From: Pandoraea oxalativorans
GTDB lineage: Bacteria > Pseudomonadota > Gammaproteobacteria > Burkholderiales > Burkholderiaceae
Length of the DNA stretch: 64,000 bases
Direction of reading: 5' to 3'
Assembly: GCF_000972785.3 (NCBI RefSeq)
Contig: NZ_CP011253.3
Span: 3,534,001-3,598,000 of the forward strand
A model generated the notes under the pieces. It ran no database searches, had not been told where the DNA came from, and was given only the letters and a program-made list of their open reading frames with translations. Shown here one piece after another: positions 51,334 to 59,083 of this stretch (position 1 is the first letter of the stretch; each line of letters begins with the position of its first letter). The translations under genes and the position numbers were made by a program.

Positions 51334-52908
51334 TCAGGCGGCCATTTCCAGATGCCGGGCAAACCACTGCTCGACGCTGGCTTCCCCGTCCTTGCCGACA
51401 TGCAACCCGAGCTTCGTACGACGCCACAGGACGTCCTGCGCGGTGCGCGCCCACTCGTACTGCACCAGATAGCGCAATTCGGCTTCATAGAGATCGCCGC
51501 AGATGCGGGTGCCGAGGCCGTCGAGCGAGTTCGCGTCGCCGACCAGCACATGCGTGCGCGTGCCGTAGGTGTGCGCGTAGCGTTGAGCCAGCGACGGCGG
51601 CAACCAGGGCATCTGCGCGCGCAGCGAGGTCTCGAAAACGCCTGCGTCGGGCTCGGCCATATCGCCGCCCGGCAGCGGTGCGCCCGCCGTCCAGTCGCCA
51701 TGCGTGAAGCCCAGCGCACCATGCAGATGCGACATCGCCTCTTGCGCAAGACGCCGGTACGTCGTGATCTTGCCGCCGAATACGGAGAGCAGCGGCGCGC
51801 GCGTGCCGGGCGCGTCGAGTTCGAGCTTGTAATCGCGCGTGACCGCCGACGGATTCGACACCTCCTCCTCCATCAGCGGACGCACGCCCGCATACGTCCA
51901 CACAACGTCGGTGGGCACGATCGGCCGGGTGAAGTATTCGCTGGCGGACTTGCAGAGGTAAGCGATCTCGTCTTCGTTGATCTCGACCTTCGCCGGGTCG
52001 CCGAGGTACTCCAGATCGGTCGTGCCGATCAGCGTGAAATCGCGCTCGTACGGAATGGCGAAGATGATGCGCTTATCGGGGTTTTGGAAGATGTAGGCGT
52101 GGTCGTGATCGAACAGCTTGCGCGTCACGATATGGCTGCCCTTGACGTTGCGGATGCGGTGCGTTGCCGGCTGACGCAGCACGTCGCCCAGCAGATGACC
52201 GACCCACGGCCCCGCAGCATTGACGATGGCGCGCGCCCGCACGGTCTGACGCTCGCCGGAGGTCGACTCCAGTTGCGCTGTCCACGAGTGCTCGCCACGC
52301 TCTGCACTGGCCAGACGTGTGCGCGTGAGGATCGTCGCGCCGCGCTCTGCGGCATCCTGCGCGTTGAGCACGACCAGTCGTGCGTCCTGCACCCAGCCGT
52401 CCGAGTAGACGAAACCGCGCGTCAGGTCCTGACGCAACGGCGCGCCCGCCGGATGCTGGCGCAGATCGATGCTGCGCGAGCCGGGCAGAATTTCGCGACG
52501 CGCCAGATGATCGTAAAGAAACAGCCCCGCGCGGATCATCCAGGCCGGACGCAGGTTCGGCATGTGCGGCATGACAAAGCGCAGCGGCCACATGATGTGA
52601 GGGGCCGCGCGCAACAACACTTCGCGCTCTTGCAACGCTTTGCGCACCAGTCCGAATTCGTAGTACTCGAGATAGCGCAGACCGCCGTGGATCAGCTTGG
52701 TGCTCGCCGACGAGGTGTGCGACGCCAGATCGTCCTGCTCGACGAGCATCACGCGCAGCCCGCGACCGGCGGCGTCTCGCGCGATGCCGGTGCCATTGAT
52801 GCCACCGCCCACGACCAGCAAATCGTAGGGGGCAGAAGTCGGAGCGGGGGCCGAGGGGGCCGAGGGGGCCGAGCCCTTGTCCATTGGCGTTTGAGCGGGT
52901 GTCTGCAC
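51334..52908 (-). CDS. glpD: aerobic glycerol-3-phosphate dehydrogenase
   Basis: The product is 524 residues. After a Pro/Ala/Ser-rich start (about residues 1-27) comes the FAD dinucleotide fold (DLLVVGGGINGTGIARDAAG) and GlpD motifs: SSASTKLIHGGLRYLEYYEF, AAGPWVGHLLGD, FTLIGTTDLEYLGDP, YAGVRPLMEEE and VFGGKITTYRRLAQEAM. It oxidises glycerol 3-phosphate to DHAP and passes electrons to quinone at the inner membrane. Downstream of glpR and controlled through the GlpR-type operator at 52987-53004. The extra N-terminal low-complexity stretch comes from a 9-base tandem repeat. Confidence 0.96.
   Translation of the reverse strand: MQTPAQTPMDKGSAPSAPSAPAPTSAPYDLLVVGGGINGTGIARDAAGRGLRVMLVEQDDLASHTSSASTKLIHGGLRYLEYYEFGLVRKALQEREVLLRAAPHIMWPLRFVMPHMPNLRPAWMIRAGLFLYDHLARREILPGSRSIDLRQHPAGAPLRQDLTRGFVYSDGWVQDARLVVLNAQDAAERGATILTRTRLASAERGEHSWTAQLESTSGERQTVRARAIVNAAGPWVGHLLGDVLRQPATHRIRNVKGSHIVTRKLFDHDHAYIFQNPDKRIIFAIPYERDFTLIGTTDLEYLGDPAKVEINEDEIAYLCKSASEYFTRPIVPTDVVWTYAGVRPLMEEEVSNPSAVTRDYKLELDAPGTRAPLLSVFGGKITTYRRLAQEAMSHLHGALGFTHGDWTAGAPLPGGDMAEPDAGVFETSLRAQMPWLPPSLAQRYAHTYGTRTHVLVGDANSLDGLGTRICGDLYEAELRYLVQYEWARTAQDVLWRRTKLGLHVGKDGEASVEQWFARHLEMAA
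52846..52872 (-). repeat. three 9-bp tandem repeats at the 5' end of glpD
   Basis: GGGGGCCGA is repeated three times and encodes repeated Ser-Ala-Pro in the GlpD N-terminus. The unit is a multiple of three, so copy-number change would lengthen or shorten a linker without breaking the frame. Confidence 0.8.
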
Positions 52909-52966
52909 GTCATCACTCCCAGCGATGGGGGGTCAAATCAGGGAAAGTTCGAAAATGTTCGCATTG

Positions 52967-52989
52967 ATGCAATGCAATGCAATGCAATG
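52967..52989. repeat. AATGC pentanucleotide repeat adjoining the GlpR operator
   Basis: About 4.6 head-to-tail copies of the five-base unit AATGC run from 52967 to 52989 and merge into the left arm of the GlpR operator. They sit between the operator and another TTCGAAA...TTCG element nearer glpD, so a change in copy number would alter spacing in the glpD promoter. Confidence 0.8.
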
Positions 52990-53004
52990 TTCGTTTTCGA
53001 ACAT
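52987..53004. promoter_or_regulatory. GlpR operator upstream of glpD
   Basis: ATGTTCG-TTTT-CGAACAT is a perfect 18-base palindrome. Its arms are identical to the well-known E. coli GlpR operator half-sites (ATGTTCG/CGAACAT with a 4-base centre). It lies 79 bases before glpD and 87 bases after the glpR stop. GlpR would release it when glycerol 3-phosphate binds. Additional TTCGAA-like sequences occur on both sides (52947-52961 and 53011-53048). Confidence 0.85.
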
Positions 53005-53090
53005 CAACATTCGAATTCTAACAGATCACGCGTCATGAGTTTCGAATTCGCACATTTCGATGGGCCAGACGTGCGAATTCGCGTCAGCGA

Positions 53091-53933
53091 TCAATCCGCG
53101 ACGTGAACCCGCGTGCCCGCCTCGGCAATCACGGCGTCCATGCTTGGAGGCACAGGACGGTCCGTGAACAGCGCATCGATCTGCGACAGATGCCCCAACC
53201 GCACCAGCGCCGGACGTCCGAACTTACTGTGATCGGCCGCCAGAAACACGGTGCGCGACTGCGCGATGATGGCTTCGGCCACACGCACTTCGCGGTAATC
53301 GAAGTCACGCAGCGTGCCGTCGGCATCGATGGCGGAGATACCGACGATGCCGAAGTCGACCTTGAACTGGCGGATGAAATCGAGCGTGGCCTCGCCGGTC
53401 ACCCCCTGATCCCGGGCACGCACCACCCCGCCGGTGACGATGACTTCGGCGTCGGCATAGCCGCTCATCATGGCCGCCACGTGCAGGTTGTTCGTAATGA
53501 CGCGCAACCCCCGGTGACGCGACAACGCCCGCGCCACGGCTTCTGTCGTGGTGCCCAGATTGATGAAGAGGGAGGCGTGATCGGGGATTTGCTCGGCGAG
53601 GCGCACCGCGATGCGGCGCTTTTCGTCGGCGAGTTGCGTCTGTCGTGCGTCGTATGCTTCGTTCTCCGCGCCGCCGGGCAAGCCGACACCGCCGTGATAG
53701 CGACGCACCCATTTGCGCTCGGCAAGGAAATTGATGTCGCGCCGGATGGTTTGCGGGGTGACGTCGAAGCGGGCGGCGAGTTCGTCGACCGTGAGAAAGC
53801 CGTCGCGGCGCACGGCGTCGAAAAGCGCCTGCTGACGCGGGTTCAGCGACGCCTGACCGGCATCGCCGGTTGCGCCAGCCGCGATCGGACCTTCGGAGAC
53901 ATCGACGGATTCGGCGGATTCGGTATGAGACAT
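53091..53933 (-). CDS. glpR: DeoR-family repressor GlpR
   Basis: The product is 280 residues from the ATG at 53933; a GTG two codons earlier is possible. The DeoR helix-turn-helix is FLTVDELAARFDVTPQTIRR followed by DINFLAERKWVRRYHGGVGL. The sugar-phosphate-binding part has LFINLGTTTEAVARAL and VTGGVVRARDQGVTGEATLD, then FLAADHSKFGRPALVRLG. It represses the glp genes in the absence of glycerol 3-phosphate. It is first in the glpR-glpD-glpK order, with the operator between it and glpD. Confidence 0.94.
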   Translation of the reverse strand: MSHTESAESVDVSEGPIAAGATGDAGQASLNPRQQALFDAVRRDGFLTVDELAARFDVTPQTIRRDINFLAERKWVRRYHGGVGLPGGAENEAYDARQTQLADEKRRIAVRLAEQIPDHASLFINLGTTTEAVARALSRHRGLRVITNNLHVAAMMSGYADAEVIVTGGVVRARDQGVTGEATLDFIRQFKVDFGIVGISAIDADGTLRDFDYREVRVAEAIIAQSRTVFLAADHSKFGRPALVRLGHLSQIDALFTDRPVPPSMDAVIAEAGTRVHVAD

Positions 53934-53950
53934 CGGCACGCACGCAGAGA

Positions 53951-53980
53951 AAAACCATCGCGCAGCCCGGCTGGCTGCGC
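53951..53980 (-). terminator. terminator between the lipoprotein gene and glpR
   Basis: An 8-bp perfect stem (GCGCAGCC / GGCTGCGC, 53960-53967 and 53973-53980) is followed on the minus strand by GATGG and five T residues. It lies 67 bases downstream of the lipoprotein stop. A second 7-bp hairpin (TGACCGG / CCGGTCA, 54021-54041) sits directly after that stop. Confidence 0.6.
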
Positions 53981-54046
53981 GTTCGCCGTCATGATACCCC
54001 GTCGTTGTATGACACCACCGTGACCGGCGTGTGTCCGGTCATGCCC

Positions 54047-54550
54047 TCAAAGGCACTGACGCACGGCGTCGGCGAGCGATTGCGGGCCGGTCGAGCCGAG
54101 ATAGAGCGAGCCTTCGCTGCCCGGCTTGCGCGGTGCAAGGTCGAGGATGGCGAGAATGCCGTCGTCGTTCGACGAGAGTTCGAGGGTCTGGCCCGTGCCC
54201 GCCTTCACGCGTTGCAGACGCGCGTAAGGCAGTTGCTTCTTCCACAACCGGGCCGTGCAGGCGCTCACGCGCGCAAAAGCCTTCTTCGACGATCCCTGCC
54301 AGACGGCGCCGTTGCCCCGCGCGTCGTCGATGGTGTCGCGGTACGCGGGCAAGGTCTCGACTTTGACGTTCTCCGGGGCCACATCGGCGACGCTGCCCAC
54401 GGGCGGATCGTCAGGCGCGGCGACGGGAGGCGTTTGTGCGCACCCGGCGAGCAACACAGCGAATGTCAGGCCCGCCGCGGCGAGCGCGGTTGCCACACGG
54501 CGCTTCGCCCCGCGCGCCCTGTCGGAATTGGTGTTGATGCCCCGGTCCAT
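54047..54550 (-). CDS. small lipoprotein of unknown function
   Basis: The product is 167 residues from the ATG at 54550 with GGAG eight bases upstream. A basic start and hydrophobic core end in a lipobox (LTFAVLLAGC-AQTPP). The mature part is about 130 residues with ACTARLWKKQLPYARLQRVK and SLYLGSTGPQSLADAVRQC, including two Cys residues besides the lipidated one. I do not recognise a family. It is upstream of glpR on the same strand but separated by terminator-like hairpins. Confidence 0.7.
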   Translation of the reverse strand: MDRGINTNSDRARGAKRRVATALAAAGLTFAVLLAGCAQTPPVAAPDDPPVGSVADVAPENVKVETLPAYRDTIDDARGNGAVWQGSSKKAFARVSACTARLWKKQLPYARLQRVKAGTGQTLELSSNDDGILAILDLAPRKPGSEGSLYLGSTGPQSLADAVRQCL

Positions 54551-55050
54551 TGCCCCGCTCCACACATGCTGGTATCTGATCCGGCGCGCGATTGTGCGGT
54601 GGCCTGCGGACATCTTGATGCATCCGTGCGAAGCCATCGCGCGCGCCGTCTTGGTTTTGTTGGTCGACCCGTCGTCCCGAATACCGTCGGATCGCGATCT
54701 CCAGGTCGACTGGCCCGGCACGTACCCGCACAGGTCCCGGACATCGATTGCACGGGCCTTGCAGCCTTTCGGGCGACGTACCGCCAGTTGGCGCTCATCT
54801 TACTCGCGTTATTCATAGCATGGCAATTCGCGCAATGCGCGCTGGCCCGAATCGCGTATATTGCTGGTTTCTGTCACACTCGCCGCACCGCCTCGCGCCC
54901 CATCCGGCAGCGAGTCAGCGTGTGCTCTGCCCCCGGTCTGCGGATATCTCACCGCCGCGCCGGAACGCCATAAGCGATAACAACAAGCGCACAGCGAGCA
55001 CGCGTGACGCCAGCCAACCCGTTCCACTTTTTGCGACTGTCCCGATTTCC
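54551..55050. other. 500-base divergent region between the lipoprotein and glycerate kinase genes
   Basis: Both flanking genes are transcribed outward from here. Open frames extend from both into the gap, but upstream of the chosen starts they lose coding character and have no ribosome site. An AT-richer stretch around 54793-54830 is the best place for promoters. I see no RNA gene or repeat. Confidence 0.45.
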
Positions 55051-56202
55051 ATGTCCAGCAATGCGCAAGCCCCGATCATCGTCATCGCCCCCGATTCGTT
55101 CAAAGGTTCGCTAAGCGCGCCTGAAGTGGCGCAAGCCATCGCCGCAGGCATCGCACGCGTGCTGCCGCAGGCCGATCTGCGCTTGCGCCCGATGGCCGAC
55201 GGTGGCGAGGGTACGCTCGACGCCCTGCTCTCGGCAGGCGGGCGGCGCGTGCCGTTGTCCGTGCGTGGCGCGGGCAAGGCGTCGGTGACGGCCGAGTACG
55301 GGGTCATGCCCGACGGTACGGGCGTGCTGGAAAGCGCCAACGTCGTGAGCATCACCGACCCGGTCGGCATGCAGACGCCGGTGGCCGAACGCTCGACGGT
55401 CGGCCTTGGCGAGTTGCTGCGTGCCCTGCTCGACACCGGTGCGCGCCGTGTGCTGATCGGTCTGGGCGGCAGCAGCACGAACGATGGCGGTGCGGGCCTG
55501 CTTGTCGGCCTCGGCGCGCGTTTGCTCGACGAAGCCGGTGAAGAAGTGCAACCGGTCCCGGCAGCGCTGCATCGCGTGGCGTCGATCGATCTGAACGGGC
55601 TCGATGCGCGTCTGAAGGATTGCGAACTGGTGGCCATGTCGGACGTCAACAATCCGCTCAACGGTCAACAAGGTGCGACGGCGATTTTCGGCCCGCAGAA
55701 GGGCGTGAGCGAAGCACAGGTCGAACCGCTCGACCGCGCCATCGCGCACTTCGCCGGGCACGCACACCGCGCATTCAACGCCAGCGAAGCCGCCAGCCGC
55801 GCGGGCGCCGGCGCAGCGGGCGGTCTTGGCTTCGCACTGCATCTGCTGGGCGCGCAGTTCCGCTCGGGCGCAGAAGTGGTGGCCGAGCGCGTGGGGCTGC
55901 CGCAAGCGGTGGAAGGCGCAGACTGGCTGATCACCGGCGAAGGCCGCAGCGACGCTCAGACGCTGTCGGGCAAGACACCGATGATCGCGGCACAGGTCGC
56001 CATCAAGGCGGGCGCGACGGCGTCGCTGCTCTCAGGGGCCATCGACCGCACGGCGCTGGAGAGTCTGTCGCGCGTCTTCTCCGGCTGCTTCTCGCTGACG
56101 TTCGGTCCGACCTCGCTGGAGAAGGCCATTGCCGACGCCGCGGGTCTGCTGACCGACAGCGCCGAACAGATGGCGCGGCTGCGCTATACGCATAAGGTTT
56201 GA
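55051..56202 (+). CDS. glycerate kinase
   Basis: The product is 383 residues from the ATG at 55051. It is a GarK/GlxK-family kinase: IVIAPDSFKGSLSAPEVAQA, RPMADGGEGTLDALLSAGGR, IGLGGSSTNDGGAGLLVGLG, VMSDVNNPL-like (AMSDVNNPLNGQQGATAIFG) and ADWLITGEGRSDAQTLSGKT. It phosphorylates D-glycerate to 2-phosphoglycerate (or 3-), the last step of glyoxylate or sugar-acid use. It stands alone; neighbours on both sides are on the other strand. Confidence 0.94.
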   Translation: MSSNAQAPIIVIAPDSFKGSLSAPEVAQAIAAGIARVLPQADLRLRPMADGGEGTLDALLSAGGRRVPLSVRGAGKASVTAEYGVMPDGTGVLESANVVSITDPVGMQTPVAERSTVGLGELLRALLDTGARRVLIGLGGSSTNDGGAGLLVGLGARLLDEAGEEVQPVPAALHRVASIDLNGLDARLKDCELVAMSDVNNPLNGQQGATAIFGPQKGVSEAQVEPLDRAIAHFAGHAHRAFNASEAASRAGAGAAGGLGFALHLLGAQFRSGAEVVAERVGLPQAVEGADWLITGEGRSDAQTLSGKTPMIAAQVAIKAGATASLLSGAIDRTALESLSRVFSGCFSLTFGPTSLEKAIADAAGLLTDSAEQMARLRYTHKV

Positions 56203-56208
56203 GCGCGC

Positions 56209-56325
56209 ATCGTCGCGCACGGCTTGCGCCACCTGATACGACGACACCCGCACGAAGCCCACACCGAGCATCGCCGCCGAGATCGCCGCTTCGGCGGTAT
56301 TCACCGCGAGTCCGGCAAAAGAGGC
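56209..56325 (-). pseudogene. LysR-family regulator remnant (effector-domain fragment)
   Basis: The minus strand reads ASFAGLAVNTAEAAISAAML followed by GVGFVRVSSYQVAQAVRDDA. The pattern VNTAEAAIxAAxxGxGxxRVxSYQVAxAVR is highly characteristic of the C-terminal part of many LysR regulators. Only about 39 residues remain. There is no DNA-binding domain, and the frame runs into the antisense of glycerate kinase. It is the wreck of a regulator gene wedged between glycerate kinase and prpD. Confidence 0.75.
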
Positions 56326-56368
56326 GGATCGAACGTTGGACGCATAGTGTGAGCGTGCCACGCCACGC

Positions 56369-57826
56369 TCACACCATCAGGTCCACAAATTCGTGGACGG
56401 GCATGGTTTCGAGCCGTTGCCGATCCAGCGCCACCTCGAGAATGCGCGCCTGGGCCCGCGTGGCGAAGCGGCGCGCCAGATTCGTTCTGAACTTGTCCAC
56501 CAGCAACGGGATGCCTTCGTCGCGACGTCGTCGATGCCCGATCGGGTACTCCACAAGCACTTCGTCGATCACCGTGCCGTCGTTGAGCGTGACGCTCAGG
56601 CCGTTGGCAATCGAGCGCTTGTCGGGATCGTGATAGTCGCGGGTGAATTGGGGATCCTCCTCGCACACGATGCGCGCGCGCAAAGCGTCGATGCGCGGGT
56701 CGGCCGCCACGTCGTCTTCGTAGTCGGCGGCCGTCAGCCGTCCGAACAGCAGCGGCACGACCACCATGTACTGGATGCAGTGATCGCGGTCCGCCGGATT
56801 GGCGAGCGGCCCCTGCTTGTCGATGATGCGAATCGCCGCTGCATGCGTGCGAATCTTCACCGACTCGATGTCCTGCGCGCTGCGCCCCATTGCCAGCAAC
56901 TGACGATGCAGCGTCATCGCCGCCTCCGCAGCCGTTTGCGCGTGAAACTCGGCCGGAAACGAAATCTTGAATAGCACGTTCTCCATCACATACGACCCGT
57001 AAGGCCGCTGGAACGCGAACGGCTTGCCTTTGAAAAGCACGTCGTAAAAGCCCCACGTCTTTGCCGTGAGCACCGACGGATAGCCCATCTCGCCGGTGCG
57101 CGCCATGAGCGCGAGACGCACCGCACGGCTCGTGGCATCGCCTGCCGCCCACGACTTGCGACTGCCGGTATTCGGCGCATGACGATACGTGCGCAGGCTC
57201 TGCCCATCGACGAACGCCAGCGAGAGCGCAGCGATCAGTTCGTCGCGCGACAGGCCCAGCATCTCGCCGACGACCGCCGTCGACGCCACTTTGACCAGCA
57301 CCACGTGATCGAGCCCGACCTGATTGAACGAGTTCTCCAGGGCGAGACATCCCTGAATTTCGTGCGCCTTGATCATCGCCGCGAGCACATGACGCATCGT
57401 CAGCGGCGGCTGCCCCTGCGCCACGGCCGTGCGCGAGAGCCAGTCGGCGGTCATCAGAATGCCGCCGAGGTTATCCGACGGATGCCCCCACTCGGCCGCC
57501 AGCCACGTGTCGTTAAAGTCGAGCCAGCGAATCATCGCCCCAAGATTGAAGGCGGCCTGTACCGGATCGAGTTGATAGGGGGTGCCGGGTACCTTCGCGC
57601 CGTTGGGCACGACCGTGCCCGGCACGATGGGACCGAGCAGTTTGGTACACGCTGGATAGGAGAGCGCTTCGAAGCCGCACCCAAGCGTGTCGATGAGACA
57701 GTTGCGTGCGGTGTCGAAGGCGAGATCGCTGCGGATCTCGTAGGTCAGGACGTAGTCGGCAATGTCCGTCAGGACCTTGTCGGGCGAGGGACGCACATTC
57801 GCAACGGTCGAAGCACCTGCGGACAT
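56369..57826 (-). CDS. prpD: 2-methylcitrate dehydratase
   Basis: The product is 485 residues from the ATG at 57826, with a strong AGGAGG. It belongs to the MmgE/PrpD family: [46 protein letters not shown]-type [20 protein letters not shown] and [20 protein letters not shown]. It dehydrates 2-methylcitrate to 2-methylaconitate. It is the last gene of the propionate operon. With AcnD and PrpF present its step is partly redundant; both occur together in many betaproteobacteria. Confidence 0.94.
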   Translation of the reverse strand: MSAGASTVANVRPSPDKVLTDIADYVLTYEIRSDLAFDTARNCLIDTLGCGFEALSYPACTKLLGPIVPGTVVPNGAKVPGTPYQLDPVQAAFNLGAMIRWLDFNDTWLAAEWGHPSDNLGGILMTADWLSRTAVAQGQPPLTMRHVLAAMIKAHEIQGCLALENSFNQVGLDHVVLVKVASTAVVGEMLGLSRDELIAALSLAFVDGQSLRTYRHAPNTGSRKSWAAGDATSRAVRLALMARTGEMGYPSVLTAKTWGFYDVLFKGKPFAFQRPYGSYVMENVLFKISFPAEFHAQTAAEAAMTLHRQLLAMGRSAQDIESVKIRTHAAAIRIIDKQGPLANPADRDHCIQYMVVVPLLFGRLTAADYEDDVAADPRIDALRARIVCEEDPQFTRDYHDPDKRSIANGLSVTLNDGTVIDEVLVEYPIGHRRRRDEGIPLLVDKFRTNLARRFATRAQARILEVALDRQRLETMPVHEFVDLMV

Positions 57827-57875
57827 TGACGACCTCCTGTGAGGTGAGACGGTTCGGTACCGGCCCCGCGTCCGG

Positions 57876-59072
57876 TCAGAAGGCATCTCCCGGAATGCGC
57901 ACCCAGCCTTCCATCAGCACGCGCGCGCTACGGCTCATGATGGCCTTCGTGACCGTCCATTCGCCGCCTTCCCGATTGGCTTCCGCCCCGACGCGCAATG
58001 TGCCGGACGGATGACCGAAGCGTACAGCGTTACGCTCGCCGCCGCCCGCCGCCAGATTCACGAGCGTGCCCGGAATCGACGCCGCCGCGCCGATACACAC
58101 GGCCGCCGTGCCCATCATCGCATGATGCAGCTTGCCCATCGACATCGCGCGCACGAGCAGATCGACATCTACGGCATTCACCGCCTTGCCGCTCGACGCC
58201 GTGTAGCCCGCCGGTTTCGCCACGAACGCGACCTTCGGCGTGTGCTGACGCGTCGCCGCCTCCGACACCTCCTTGATCAGCCCCATGCGGATCGCGCCAT
58301 GTGCGCGAATCGTCTCGAACATGGCAAGCGCTTTCGGATCGCTGTTGATGGCGTCCTGCAACTCGGTGCCCTTGTAACCGATCTCCTCGGCATTCAGGAA
58401 GATGGTCGGGATGCCCGCATTGATCATCGTCGCCTTGAACGTGCCCACGCCGGGGACCTCGAGATCGTCGACGAGATTGCCTGTCGGGAACATGGCGCCA
58501 CCGCCCCCGTCACCCTCTTCTTCGGCGGCCGGATCGAGAAATTCGAGCTGCACTTCGGCCGCCGGGAACGTCACACCGTCGAGTTCGAAGTCGCCCGTTT
58601 CCTGCACCGCACCGTCCGTCATCGGCACATGCGCGACGATTGTCTTGCCGATGTTGGCCTGCCAGATGCGAACGACGGCCACGCCATCGCGCGGCACGCG
58701 CGCCGGGTCCACCAGTCCGCCGCTGATCGCGAACGGGCCGACAGCCGCCGACAGATTGCCGCAGTTGCCGCTCCAGTCGACGAACTTCTGGTCGATGGAG
58801 ACTTGCCCGAACAGGTAGTCCACATCGTGCCCCGGTCGCTCGCTCTTCGCGATGATGACCGTCTTGCTGGTGCTCGACGTTGCACCGCCCATACCGTCGA
58901 TCTGCTTGCCGTACGGGTCCGGGCTGCCGATCACGCGCATGAGCAACGCGTCGCGGGCCGCACCGGGCGTCTGCGCGGCGACGGGCAGGTCCTGCAAACG
59001 GAAGAAAACGCCCTTGCTCGTGCCGCCACGCATGTACGTGGCGGGAATGCGAATTTGTGGCTGATGCGCCAT
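57876..59072 (-). CDS. prpF: 2-methylaconitate cis-trans isomerase PrpF
   Basis: The product is 398 residues from the ATG at 59072, with GGAG upstream and only 11 bases from the acnD stop. PrpF signatures are present: [59 protein letters not shown] (the Cys-containing loop) and [13 protein letters not shown]. It isomerises trans- to cis-2-methylaconitate for the AcnD route of the 2-methylcitrate cycle. Confidence 0.96.
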   Translation of the reverse strand: MAHQPQIRIPATYMRGGTSKGVFFRLQDLPVAAQTPGAARDALLMRVIGSPDPYGKQIDGMGGATSSTSKTVIIAKSERPGHDVDYLFGQVSIDQKFVDWSGNCGNLSAAVGPFAISGGLVDPARVPRDGVAVVRIWQANIGKTIVAHVPMTDGAVQETGDFELDGVTFPAAEVQLEFLDPAAEEEGDGGGGAMFPTGNLVDDLEVPGVGTFKATMINAGIPTIFLNAEEIGYKGTELQDAINSDPKALAMFETIRAHGAIRMGLIKEVSEAATRQHTPKVAFVAKPAGYTASSGKAVNAVDVDLLVRAMSMGKLHHAMMGTAAVCIGAAASIPGTLVNLAAGGGERNAVRFGHPSGTLRVGAEANREGGEWTVTKAIMSRSARVLMEGWVRIPGDAF

Positions 59073-59083
59073 CCCATCTCTCC

